A stretch of 64,000 nt of DNA from Microbacterium galbinum (GTDB taxonomy: Bacteria; Actinomycetota; Actinomycetes; Actinomycetales; Microbacteriaceae). Below are positions 8,307-16,721 of this stretch, one piece after another (positions within the stretch are counted from its first letter, which is position 1; every line of letters starts with the position of its first letter). The translations under genes and the position numbers were made by a program. The stretch spans positions 1,674,001 through 1,738,000 of the forward strand of contig NZ_JAHWXM010000001.1 in NCBI RefSeq assembly GCF_023091225.1, in the 5' to 3' direction. A model generated the notes under the pieces. The model was not told where the DNA came from. It searched no databases and worked only from the letters and a program-made list of their open reading frames with translations.

Positions 8307-9028
8307 TCCTGCTCCCCTTCGACCTCGTCGGCGTGCGAGATGTCGAGCAGCGGGAGGTCCTCGCGACTGACGAGACGCGAGGCGATCACGTGCTCGACGA
8401 GGCGGGCACGGCGGTTGGTGGCGAAGCTGCGCTGCCCTCCGCGCATACCGGGTACGCCCACGCGGTCGAACTTGTCGCACACGTTGTCGAGCTTGCGGTT
8501 GAAGCGGGTGACGGTCCAGCCCAGGCGCTCGGCGGCCTTCACCGACGTGGGGATGTCGCTCATGCCCGTGCCGTCGCGGCGCAGCTGCGGCTCGGCGAGC
8601 GCGAGGATCAGCAGCTTCTGGCTGAGGGTCAGGGGCACGTCCCCGATGGTCGACGCACCGCCGTCGTCGTGGTCGCGCCGGGTCGCGCGGAACGCGGGCT
8701 CGGCGGCGTGCAGGGTGAGCTCGTAGGTCGTCGGCCCCGCGCTGAAGACCACCGTGGTCTTCTCGAACACCAGCGGCAGTCGGGCGCCAGGCGCGAGCCA
8801 GGCCTGCACCCCGCCGGCCGAATCGGTCACGGTCGCCGTCAGCCGCGTGCCGACGTTCGACAGCCACCACAGCCCGTCGGCATCCGTGATCTCGAGGAAA
8901 TGCCGGTGCAGGAAGAGGTTGTCGTCGAGCTCGAGATCCCCCTCCCGGCCCACGATGAATCGTCCCCCGCGCTCGATGGGGAAGTACTCCCCGGCGAACT
9001 CGACGGTCACTCCGGTCGTACCGCTCAC
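8303..9028 (-). CDS. FHA domain fused to a C-terminal helix-turn-helix-like domain (241 aa)
   Basis: The GTG start at 9028 overlaps the kinase stop (GTGA); the ATG further upstream is inside the kinase gene. Residues about 5-100 form an FHA domain (VGRE, L-H-R-H, SNVG). After a short linker, about residues 130-230 are helical and basic, with PLTLSQKLLILALAEPQL followed by VKAAERLGWTVTRFNRKLDN, which resembles a winged or LuxR-like HTH. A phosphopeptide-binding module tied to a probable DNA-binding module suggests a regulator whose activity depends on the neighbouring kinase and phosphatase. It is the only candidate transcription factor in the locus, and so the best candidate to bind the palindromes at 266-283 and 25199-25216. 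The HTH assignment is by eye and could be a different helical fold. Confidence 0.75.
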   Translation of the reverse strand: MSGTTGVTVEFAGEYFPIERGGRFIVGREGDLELDDNLFLHRHFLEITDADGLWWLSNVGTRLTATVTDSAGGVQAWLAPGARLPLVFEKTTVVFSAGPTTYELTLHAAEPAFRATRRDHDDGGASTIGDVPLTLSQKLLILALAEPQLRRDGTGMSDIPTSVKAAERLGWTVTRFNRKLDNVCDKFDRVGVPGMRGGQRSFATNRRARLVEHVIASRLVSREDLPLLDISHADEVEGEQE

Positions 9029-10656
9029 TCCACGCACCCCCGTACCGGCTCCGAGGCTCTTCCGTCCTCGCGCCGAAGCATCACTTCGATGCACACGATA
9101 TCGCCCGCCGGGCTCTCGACCTGCACCGTCGTCTCCGCGGTCTGCTTCTGCTCGCCGACATCGTCGAGGCGCACCTGGTGCCAGAGGTAGCTGTCGCCCT
9201 CCTGCGGAGAGGGGTTCGTCCAGGTGAACGTGACGGTCGAGCCCTCCCGCGTGCCGGTCGGCGCGGCGAGCGTGGGCACCACGTCCGGCACGACGTCCTG
9301 CGGCTGCGCGTCCTCGGATGCCTGAGGGGCGGGTTCGGGCTCGAGACCCGCGACGAGCAGGTTGAGTCCGACGATTCCGCCGATCACGAGCACCACCGCT
9401 GCGGCGGCGAGACCGATCCAGAGACCCGTGCGCGAGCGCCGGGCACTCGTCGCCGCGGGCGCGGGAGCCGCCGGGGAACCGGGTGCCGGCGGAGCCGGGA
9501 CGAACGCCGGGGTCTCGGGCGCGACCACCTGCGGCGCGCGGAGCAGAGTGTGCTCGTCGTCGGGGACGGGCGGGGGCACCGGCGCGGCCGAGGGGCGCAG
9601 CTGCGTCTGCTCGAACGCCGAGGGCGCGACCGGTGCGTCGAAGCGGGGCACCTCCGGCGTGCGCGGCGGGGTGTGGCGCTGCGTCGTGGCCGAGGGCCGC
9701 GTCGACGTGGCCATGTCGGGGTCGATGCTGACGACCTCGCGCACCCGGGTCAGGCCGTCGTCGTCGTCTTCGAGCTCTTCGGCGGACGGATGCTCGTCGA
9801 CGATGTCGATCGGGGTGACCGAGTGCGACAGCTCGATCTGCACCTTCTGCAACGCCCGCGCGAACGCGACCGCGCTCGGGAACCGGTCGTCGGGGTTCTT
9901 CGCCATGGCCCGCTCGAGCAGCCGCTGGAGGCTCTCCGGGGAGTCGGGTCGGCCGAGGTGCGGCAGGGCCGCGCGCTCGATGCGCTCGATGAGGTCGGCG
10001 CTGGAGTTGCGCTCACCCGGTCGCTCGAACGGCGAGCGCCCGGCGAGCAGCGTGAACAGCGTCGCTCCGAGTGCCCAGACGTCGGTGCGCGGGCCGCTCG
10101 TGGGCGGCTCGGCGAACGACTCGGGCGGCGACCACGGGATCGACATGCCGGATGCCTCGGTCGTCGCACCGGTGGTCGACGCGATGCCGAAGTCGGTGAG
10201 GGCCGGGCGGTTGTACTCGGTGACGAGGATGTTCGCCGGCTTGATGTCGCGGTGCAGCACCCCGGCGCGATGCGCCGTCTCGACGGCGCCGGCGACCTGC
10301 ACGCCGACACGCAGCGCCTCGGCGACCGAGAACGGCTCCTTGCGGGCGCGCAGCTGCAGGTTCGGGCGCGGGCAGTACTCCATGACGAGGTACGGGCGGC
10401 CGTCGCCCGCGACACCGGCCTGGTAGATCGTGACGATCGCGGGGTGCGTCGAGAGCATCGCCATGACGTTGGCCTCGTCGGCGAACTCCTGGGCGGATCC
10501 GCTCGAGATGCGGTCGGCGAGCAGCACCTTCACGGCGACCCGGCGGCGCGGCATCTCCTGCTCGTAGAGGAAGACGTCGGCGAAGCCGCCCGTGCCCAGC
10601 GGCTCCACGTAGGTGAAGCCGGGAAGGACGGGCGGCGGTGACGGGCGACGATTCAC
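9025..10656 (-). CDS. Transmembrane Ser/Thr protein kinase (PknB-type) with FN3-like outer domain
   Basis: The protein has 543 residues. The kinase domain covers about residues 14-275: glycine loop GTGGFADVF, catalytic lysine in VAVKVLL (K43), HRDIKPAN (D137) and DFG (D155-157), with PPE in place of APE. A Thr- and Pro-rich juxtamembrane region follows, then one membrane segment (about 413-437). The outer domain is about 105 residues with a fibronectin-III-like pattern (TFTWTNP near its middle). Both ends overlap neighbours: ATGA with the FHA gene upstream and GTGA with the FHA-HTH gene downstream. Likely substrates are the Thr motifs beside FHA domains in this locus. The extracellular domain, rather than PASTA repeats, presumably senses a surface or wall signal. 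Confidence 0.93.
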   Translation of the reverse strand: MNRRPSPPPVLPGFTYVEPLGTGGFADVFLYEQEMPRRRVAVKVLLADRISSGSAQEFADEANVMAMLSTHPAIVTIYQAGVAGDGRPYLVMEYCPRPNLQLRARKEPFSVAEALRVGVQVAGAVETAHRAGVLHRDIKPANILVTEYNRPALTDFGIASTTGATTEASGMSIPWSPPESFAEPPTSGPRTDVWALGATLFTLLAGRSPFERPGERNSSADLIERIERAALPHLGRPDSPESLQRLLERAMAKNPDDRFPSAVAFARALQKVQIELSHSVTPIDIVDEHPSAEELEDDDDGLTRVREVVSIDPDMATSTRPSATTQRHTPPRTPEVPRFDAPVAPSAFEQTQLRPSAAPVPPPVPDDEHTLLRAPQVVAPETPAFVPAPPAPGSPAAPAPAATSARRSRTGLWIGLAAAAVVLVIGGIVGLNLLVAGLEPEPAPQASEDAQPQDVVPDVVPTLAAPTGTREGSTVTFTWTNPSPQEGDSYLWHQVRLDDVGEQKQTAETTVQVESPAGDIVCIEVMLRREDGRASEPVRGCVE

Positions 10657-12095
10657 GGCAGGTCCTCGAAGGCGACGGTGATCCCGTCGCCGAGGTCCAC
10701 CACGTCGCCGGTGAGCACGAGCGTCTGCTCCCCCGGGTGCAGGCGCACGGGGTCGGCGCCCGGACGCAGCAGCGTCGACCCGTTCGTGGTGTGCAGGTCG
10801 ATCACGACCACGGTGTCGCCCTCGGGGCGCACCTCGAGGTGGCTGCGGGAGATGTCCTGCTGCGGGCTCTCGACCGCGATCAGGTGCGGGAGGCTCGCCC
10901 CGCTCGCCCGCGTGGAGCGCGGACGACGCCCGATGATCACGGTGCGATCGAGTTCGACGACCTGTCCGCTCGACACCCGCAGTCGACCGATGGTCGGGCC
11001 GTCGGATGCTCCCGCGACGGGCAGCACGGCGGTCGGCGTCTCGTCGGCCGAGGCGGGCTGCTGCCGCAGGGCGCGCAGTTCGGCGGCCGAGATCGTCGCA
11101 CCGTCGTGGTCGCCCTGGGCGGGGAGTGGCGGTACCGGCGGGGCATCGGCCGGCGCCGGTGCGGTGTGCACCGTCGCCCCGAAGAGCTGGTCGAAGATGT
11201 CGTCGTCGTCGGGGGTGATCGTGTCTTCGGTGGGCACCAGGGTGGCATCCTCGATGACGGGCAGAGGAGCCGAGTCGGAGGACTGCTCGGGGATCTCCTC
11301 GGTCACCGGCGCGACCGGCGGCTCAGCCACGGGGGCATCAGCCACGGGAGCATCCGGCACGGAAGCATCCGGCACGGGAGGCGCGGCCGGAGGCGTCACG
11401 GCCGAGGGAACGGGCGGTGGCGTCACGACCGGGGGCGACACGACCGGGGGCACCGGGACGGCACCGACGAGCGGGGCGCTGACGGCGGCATCACCTCCGA
11501 GCGCTGCACCTCCGAGCGCTGCACCCCCGAGCGCTGCACCTCCGAACAGGGCGAGCGGCACCGGGGCGGCGGCGAGCGCCGTGGCCGAGGCGCCCTCGTG
11601 CGTGGCGACGACGACCGGCGCCGGCCCGAGCGCACCCGTCAGCGGAGCGGCGTCGTCGGATTCGAGATCGGCGCTCACCGCGGCCGCGCGCACGATTCCG
11701 GTATGCACCGGCAGGCCCGCGTCGCCCTCGACGGTCTCGACGGTGATCTCGATGCGCGTGGCTCCGCCGATGAAGCGCTCGCTCCACGTCGTCACCTCGG
11801 CGCCGGAGAGTTCGTGCGCGCCGTCGACCGCGGTCACGCGGGCGGCGACCCCGCCGCGCAGCGCGATGCGCACATCGGCGCCCTCGGCGACCGCCGCGAC
11901 GAACGGCGGCAGCGCGGTGAACGACCCGCCCGCCTGCGTCGTGAGCACGTCGACCACCGTCGCCAGCGTCTTGTGCGCGGGGAGCCGCTCCCAGAGCGTC
12001 GACACGACCTCGGTCGGGGCATCCGGCGGCAGCGCGACGAGCGCGCCGGGGATCACGATGAGATTCCACTGGCCCGGGCGATAGATGGTCTGCAT
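10653..12095 (-). CDS. FHA domain protein with long acidic/Pro-rich linker (480 aa)
   Basis: The N-terminal 150 residues form an unrecognised alpha/beta domain. A low-complexity linker follows, including four GGAAL repeats, PDAPV repeats and an acidic stretch containing DATLV, EDTIT and GATV motifs. The C-terminal FHA domain spans about residues 383-475 (IIGRRPRS, D-I-S-R-S-H-L, TTNG). No membrane segment is seen. The ATG at 12095 shares one base with the phosphatase stop (TGATG), and the end overlaps the kinase start (ATGA). Its position between phosphatase and kinase suggests an adaptor that binds phosphorylated partners. The acidic Thr-containing stretch could be the kinase target. Confidence 0.85.
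   Translation of the reverse strand: MQTIYRPGQWNLIVIPGALVALPPDAPTEVVSTLWERLPAHKTLATVVDVLTTQAGGSFTALPPFVAAVAEGADVRIALRGGVAARVTAVDGAHELSGAEVTTWSERFIGGATRIEITVETVEGDAGLPVHTGIVRAAAVSADLESDDAAPLTGALGPAPVVVATHEGASATALAAAPVPLALFGGAALGGAALGGAALGGDAAVSAPLVGAVPVPPVVSPPVVTPPPVPSAVTPPAAPPVPDASVPDAPVADAPVAEPPVAPVTEEIPEQSSDSAPLPVIEDATLVPTEDTITPDDDDIFDQLFGATVHTAPAPADAPPVPPLPAQGDHDGATISAAELRALRQQPASADETPTAVLPVAGASDGPTIGRLRVSSGQVVELDRTVIIGRRPRSTRASGASLPHLIAVESPQQDISRSHLEVRPEGDTVVVIDLHTTNGSTLLRPGADPVRLHPGEQTLVLTGDVVDLGDGITVAFEDLP
11494..11544 (-). repeat. 15-bp tandem repeat in FHA protein linker
   Basis: Three consecutive 15-base units CTCCGAGCGCTGCAC with one or no mismatches, then a truncated fourth. They encode GGAAL repeats in the linker of the FHA protein. 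Confidence 0.8.
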
Positions 12096-12910
12096 CAGCG
12101 ACCCCCTCCTGCTGCGGCTTCACGCGGACGCGTGTTCATGTCGATGTCGTCGTCGGTGGCGAGCAGTGTGCCCGGGCGCGAGGCGACCGAGACGGCATCG
12201 GCGATGACGACGGTGATGTTGTCGCGCCCGCCGGCGGCCACGGCCGCCTCGATGAGCGCGTCGGCAGCCCGCTGCGGGTCGGGCGTCGTGCCGAGGATGT
12301 CGCGGATGCGCTCGTCCGACACCTCCGAGGTGAGGCCGTCGGAGCACACCAGCATCCGATCGCCCAGCTCGGCCGGGAACATCCAGTAGTCCGCGTCGCC
12401 GGTGCTGGAGGCGCCGATCGCCCGGGTGATGATGTTGCGCCGACGATCGGTGAGTGCGTCGAGCGGCGTGAGCTCGCCCGCCTCGATGAGTTCCTGCACG
12501 ACCGAGTGGTCGACGGTGATCTGCTCGAGCTCGCGGTCGGCGAAGCGGTAGGTGCGCGAGTCTCCGATGTTCACCGCGAGCCAGTAGCCCATGCCGTCGA
12601 CATCGGCGATCACGACACCGCTGAGCGTCGTGCCCGCACGGCCGTTGCCCGAGGTCGACAGCTCCTCGACACGCTCGCGGGCCGTGGCCAGCGCCCGGCG
12701 CACGTCGTCGAGTTCGAGCGCCGCGCGCCCGATCGAGAAGGCGAACTCGGCGATGACGGCCGCGCTCGCGCGCTCCCCCGCCTCATGCCCGCCCATGCCG
12801 TCGGCGACGACGAACACGGGCGAGGTGGCGAGGTAGGCGTCCTCGTTGAGCGGTCGGCGCAGACCCGCGTGCGTCGCCGCGCCCGACGAGACGACCAGTC
12901 CGGGCCTCAT
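12095..12910 (-). CDS. PP2C-family Ser/Thr phosphatase (271 aa)
   Basis: This is a metal-dependent phosphatase that reverses the kinase in the same operon. All metal-binding signatures are seen: NEDAY and VVADGMGGHEAGERAS near the N-terminus (D37), NIGDSR (about 120), CSDGL (about 190) and GGRDNITVV (about 230). The length fits the bacterial Stp/PrpC group. No membrane segment is visible, so it should act in the cytoplasm. The ATG at 12910 overlaps the RDD-FHA stop (ATGA), and its own stop shares a base with the next start. Confidence 0.95.
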   Translation of the reverse strand: MRPGLVVSSGAATHAGLRRPLNEDAYLATSPVFVVADGMGGHEAGERASAAVIAEFAFSIGRAALELDDVRRALATARERVEELSTSGNGRAGTTLSGVVIADVDGMGYWLAVNIGDSRTYRFADRELEQITVDHSVVQELIEAGELTPLDALTDRRRNIITRAIGASSTGDADYWMFPAELGDRMLVCSDGLTSEVSDERIRDILGTTPDPQRAADALIEAAVAAGGRDNITVVIADAVSVASRPGTLLATDDDIDMNTRPREAAAGGGR

Positions 12911-14298
12911 GCGTAGCCCCCGACCGTGACGATGCGGTCGCCGATCTCGATCGCGTCACCGAGCCGGATCGGCACGCGCTGACCGGGCGGGCAGGCGATG
13001 CGCTGACCCTCGCGCACGATCGTGGTGCCGTTGGTCGAGTGGCGATCGAGCACCCATCCGCCCGAGGTCTCGGCGGCGGCCTCGAAGTGCGTCTTCGACA
13101 GCGAGAGCGTCTCGTCGCGCACCGCGACCGTCGCCGCGCCCTCCTCCGGGGAGGGGTTGCGGCCGAAGACCGTGCGCCGCGAGACCGAGACGCGGGTGCC
13201 GTCGTCCCACGTGAAGACGAGACGGTGCCCGGGGATGCTGATGCGGGTCGACTCGACGTCGGGGTCGTCGACGAGCGGTGCCGGGGCGGGAGCAGCCGGC
13301 GCGGCCGCGGCGGCCGGGGCGGGCGCGGCAGGCGCCGGTGCGGCGACCGGTGCCGGGGGCGCGGGCGGCGTCGGCGCGGATGCCGGGGCGACGGGCTCGG
13401 GCTCGGCGGGGGCCGAGGCCGAGGCCTGGGGCTGCGGCGGGCGGGGCGGAGCATCCTGCGTCACGCCGGGGACGAAGGCGATCAGGTCGCCGCCCTCGCC
13501 GATCGGCGCGGCCGGTGCCACCGGCGTCGCCGGGGCGGGGAACACGGGCGCCGACGGCGCGTAGGCCTCGGCCGGAGCGGGCGGGCTCTGCGGAACCCCC
13601 GCGGCGGCGGGAGGAGCAGCGGGCGACTGACCGGGAGCGGCCGGCGGTGCGTAGGGCGAGACCCCCGCGTGCGGGGCCGACGCGTGCGGGGCCGGGGCAT
13701 GCGGCGCCCCGTACGATCCGGGGTGGGGCAGACCCGGGATCGCGGGCGGCTGCGACGGAGCGGTCGGCGCGGGGGACGTCGGCGACGCACCGTCGACGGT
13801 CGGCATCGCCGTGGTCGCCGGCGCCGTGATCGGCACGATCCCGCCCTCGGCGCGGGCGTCGAGCACGAGCGAGCGGCCGACCTTGTCGTGCCATCCCTGG
13901 AAGCGACCCGATCCGTCGAACAGCGGCGTGAAGTACCCCACGACGATGCCTGCGGCGAGACCGAAGATGATGTTGCGCAGCAGGGCGCGGCCGAAGCCGA
14001 TCGACGACCCGTCGGTCTCCGACACGAGGCGCAGGCCCTGAGCGCGCATGCCGATGGAGCCCGCACCGGCCTGCATGTTCGTGTAGACCACGAACCAGCC
14101 CAGCAGCACGAGCCCGACGAGCGGCCCGCCGATGGTCACCGTGAGCAACGACGCCTCGAGCCCACCCGAGAGCGCGGTGGCGATGCCGAGCACCACGCTG
14201 AGCACGATCGCCAGACCGCCGGCGATCAGCGCATCGATGAGGTACGCGACCGCGCGTCGGGAGATCGGGGCGATCTGACCGAAGGGGAGCTGGGTCAT
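12907..14298 (-). CDS. RDD-family membrane protein with C-terminal FHA domain (463 aa)
   Basis: The ATG at 14298 overlaps the transglutaminase-like stop (ATGA); a longer frame exists but is not supported. Residues about 10-145 form an RDD domain with three or four membrane segments (RRAVAYLIDALIAG at the start, then SIGMRAQGLRLV). About 200 residues of Pro/Ala-rich linker follow. Just before the FHA is DVESTRISI (about residue 349), an acidic Thr motif like those in region 2. The FHA domain covers about 355-460 (VFGRNP, L-S-K-T-H, STNG). This layout recalls GarA-type proteins, where a phosphorylated Thr beside the FHA folds back onto it. The equivalent position in the second cluster is taken by a DUF5684-FHA protein. 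Confidence 0.9.
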   Translation of the reverse strand: MTQLPFGQIAPISRRAVAYLIDALIAGGLAIVLSVVLGIATALSGGLEASLLTVTIGGPLVGLVLLGWFVVYTNMQAGAGSIGMRAQGLRLVSETDGSSIGFGRALLRNIIFGLAAGIVVGYFTPLFDGSGRFQGWHDKVGRSLVLDARAEGGIVPITAPATTAMPTVDGASPTSPAPTAPSQPPAIPGLPHPGSYGAPHAPAPHASAPHAGVSPYAPPAAPGQSPAAPPAAAGVPQSPPAPAEAYAPSAPVFPAPATPVAPAAPIGEGGDLIAFVPGVTQDAPPRPPQPQASASAPAEPEPVAPASAPTPPAPPAPVAAPAPAAPAPAAAAAPAAPAPAPLVDDPDVESTRISIPGHRLVFTWDDGTRVSVSRRTVFGRNPSPEEGAATVAVRDETLSLSKTHFEAAAETSGGWVLDRHSTNGTTIVREGQRIACPPGQRVPIRLGDAIEIGDRIVTVGGYA

Positions 14299-16721
14299 GG
14301 GTTCTCGCTCTCGGGGGCGGTGGTGCGGTCGTTGTTCTCGATGGTGCCAGGTTCGCGGCGTGCGCGCGCGTCCGCGGAGTCGGCGACGCGGGCGGCCGCG
14401 GCATCCTTCAGGTTCTGGAAGCCGTGCGAGAGAGCCGTTCCGCCGAGGAGCGAGCGCAGATTCGCCCGCGCCTTCCAGCGCCGCCAGAAGCCGGCCTCCT
14501 TGCCCAGGCCGCCGACGATGTCGTCGACCTCGCTCCAGAACGCCTCGACATCGGCGGGCGTCGGATCGGTCGGGCCGAAGATCTCGGCATCCGCCCGCTG
14601 CGCCAGCGCGGCCGCCTTCGGCACATCGAGCGTGGCGACGACGGTCGCGGCGTCCTCGACGCGCGTGCCTCCCGGAGCGATCCGCGCGCCGTAGTCGGTC
14701 GCACGATCGGTGAGCTCGTCCCACCCGCCGCTGATGCGGTCGGAGGTGCGCGCGGCGCTGCGACGCGCACGGCGCTTGGCCGCCTTCCACGCACCGATCA
14801 CGATGAAGGGCGAGGCGAGGATGGCGAGGATCGCGAGCGTGATGCCGCCGATCGCGAGGATCGCGCCCAGGATGCCGAGGATGTTGAGCGTCTCGTCCTC
14901 GGACTTGCGGTCATCGGGCAGCGTCGGGGGCAGATCGACCGGCTCCTGCGGCGGGGGCGGCGGCTGCAGCACCTGCGGCTTCGGATCGACGCGCGGCTTG
15001 GTGTTCTGGTCGTTCGGCACCTGGTCCTCGGGAGGAGTCGGGTTGAACGGCAGCCAACCCACGCCCTCGAAGTTCACCTCGACCCAGGCGTGGACGTCGT
15101 CGCCGGTGGCGGCGAACTCGGCGGCCTTCGCGTCTTCCTCGTCGGGGTAATACCCCATCACGACGCGCGCGGGGATGCCGACCTCGCGGGCGAGCAGCGC
15201 CATCGCGACGGCGTACTGCTCGTCGTCGCCGATCATCTGGTCGCCGCCCACGAGGGTCGAGATGCGCTCGGCGGTGTGGCCGGCGCGAGAGATGACCTCG
15301 CCCTCCAGACCGTGGCTGAAGAACCCGCCGTCGGCCAGCATCGTCTCGAGCGCCCGCACCTGCTCGATCGGGGACTCGGCATCCGCGACCGTCTCGGCCG
15401 CGAGCGAGGTGAGCTCCTCGGGCACGTTGCTCTGCTTGGGCTGGGTGACGTTGCCGAACTCGACCTCGGCGAGCCGGTCGTCGTCGATCTCGTTCGGGAT
15501 GACGGTGTCGACCGTGTAGGTGTCGCCCGCCGTGAGCCGCGGCGTCGCCACCGCGGTGCCGGTCTCGGTGTTGTAGAACGTGCCGCGGCGCAGCTCTTCG
15601 GCGCGGTCGCCCGTGTACTCGATCTCGGAGACCGCACCGGCATCCGGCACCCACACACCGCCGTACTCGGCGATCTCGACCTGCAGCGTGACCGGGATTC
15701 CCTCAGCCTCGGGCGACATGTCGGAGCGCAGCGGCGTGAACGCGCTCGACGACCCCGGTCCCCCGTCGGTGACGTTGTAGACCATGCCGTCGAACTGGTC
15801 CATGACCGCGATGCGGATGCGCGCCTTCTCGGGCAGGCCCCGCACGGTGAAGAGCGTCTTGACCTTCTCGTCGCGCACGTTCTTACGGAACGCCTGCAGC
15901 GGGCTCGGGTAGTCGCGGATGTCGAACGGCGGGATGATCACGTCGCGGAACACGTGGCGGGTCTCGGCGGGAGCGGCGATGGCCGACGAGGCGATGCCCG
16001 CTCCCGCGGCGATCGCGAGCACGGCCGCTCCGGCCAGCAAACGGCGCAGGCGCATGTGGGCGGCACGCGAAGGGTCGACCTCGCTCACCGAGACGGCCGA
16101 GTTCTGCGGGGCCCACAGCTGACGCAGTGCCATCCAGGCGATGGCCACGACCGCAAACACGAGTCCCTGCACGAACGGGAACGCCGCCTCGGGAGTGCCG
16201 AGCGCGATCACCAGCACGAGCAGCGTGCCCGCGGGGATCAGCGCCCAGGCCACGTTCGACAGCCGAAGAGCGAGCGAGGCCGTGACGGTCGACGCCACGA
16301 GGGCCAGCAGGAACGGTACGAGCAGGTGGCCGTCGGCGGCCGAGACCGGGGCGACGGTCGTGAGCATCTGCTTCCACGACGTCACCACGCCCAGCGCGAG
16401 CTTCTGGAGCGTCTCGATCGTGGGCACGAAACCGGCGATGGTCGTGCCGGGCAACGCGAGCGCCCCACCGAAGACGAAATACACCGCGATCGTGAGACCG
16501 GTGATGATCAGGATGCCCCAGCGACGCCAGGCCGAGACGCCGGCGACCGCCAGGCCGAGGAGGAGTCCGCCGATCGCCGCGGGCAGGAACGACCCGCCGG
16601 CGAAGGTCGGCCAGAAGCCGAGGAGTATCGCGCCGACGAGCAGGGCGGTGGCGAGGAGATCGAGGATCCAGCGGCGCAGCGGAAGGGCGGTCGGCGCAGC
16701 CGGGATCGCGGGCGCGGTCAT
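14295..16721 (-). CDS. TgpA-like membrane protein with degenerate transglutaminase domain (808 aa)
   Basis: The ATG at 16721 overlaps the DUF58 stop (ATGA). The N-terminal 270 residues contain about six or seven membrane segments. A large outer domain follows, then a transglutaminase-like core, a Pro-rich stretch, one more membrane segment and a cytoplasmic tail of about 170 residues. The core reads IGDDEQYAVAMALLAREVGIPARVV, where active enzymes have Cys at the second Asp, so the catalytic nucleophile appears to be replaced. The His is kept (DVHAWVEV), while the later Asp of the FDPT-like motif is Asn (FNPTP). It is therefore more likely a binding or structural domain than a cross-linking enzyme. 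The MoxR-DUF58-TgpA order is a common actinobacterial trio of unknown exact role. Confidence 0.9.
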   Translation of the reverse strand: MTAPAIPAAPTALPLRRWILDLLATALLVGAILLGFWPTFAGGSFLPAAIGGLLLGLAVAGVSAWRRWGILIITGLTIAVYFVFGGALALPGTTIAGFVPTIETLQKLALGVVTSWKQMLTTVAPVSAADGHLLVPFLLALVASTVTASLALRLSNVAWALIPAGTLLVLVIALGTPEAAFPFVQGLVFAVVAIAWMALRQLWAPQNSAVSVSEVDPSRAAHMRLRRLLAGAAVLAIAAGAGIASSAIAAPAETRHVFRDVIIPPFDIRDYPSPLQAFRKNVRDEKVKTLFTVRGLPEKARIRIAVMDQFDGMVYNVTDGGPGSSSAFTPLRSDMSPEAEGIPVTLQVEIAEYGGVWVPDAGAVSEIEYTGDRAEELRRGTFYNTETGTAVATPRLTAGDTYTVDTVIPNEIDDDRLAEVEFGNVTQPKQSNVPEELTSLAAETVADAESPIEQVRALETMLADGGFFSHGLEGEVISRAGHTAERISTLVGGDQMIGDDEQYAVAMALLAREVGIPARVVMGYYPDEEDAKAAEFAATGDDVHAWVEVNFEGVGWLPFNPTPPEDQVPNDQNTKPRVDPKPQVLQPPPPPQEPVDLPPTLPDDRKSEDETLNILGILGAILAIGGITLAILAILASPFIVIGAWKAAKRRARRSAARTSDRISGGWDELTDRATDYGARIAPGGTRVEDAATVVATLDVPKAAALAQRADAEIFGPTDPTPADVEAFWSEVDDIVGGLGKEAGFWRRWKARANLRSLLGGTALSHGFQNLKDAAAARVADSADARARREPGTIENNDRTTAPESENP

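Noticed and set aside
8306-8870. N-terminal extension of the RDD-FHA protein
   Set aside because: The extension is an Arg-rich out-of-frame reading of the FHA-HTH gene; the GTG overlapping its stop gives a clean RDD protein.
14298-14790. Longer start for the RDD-FHA protein at 12907-14298
   Set aside because: The extension overlaps the coding end of the transglutaminase-like gene and is low-complexity; the ATGA junction is the pattern of the operon.
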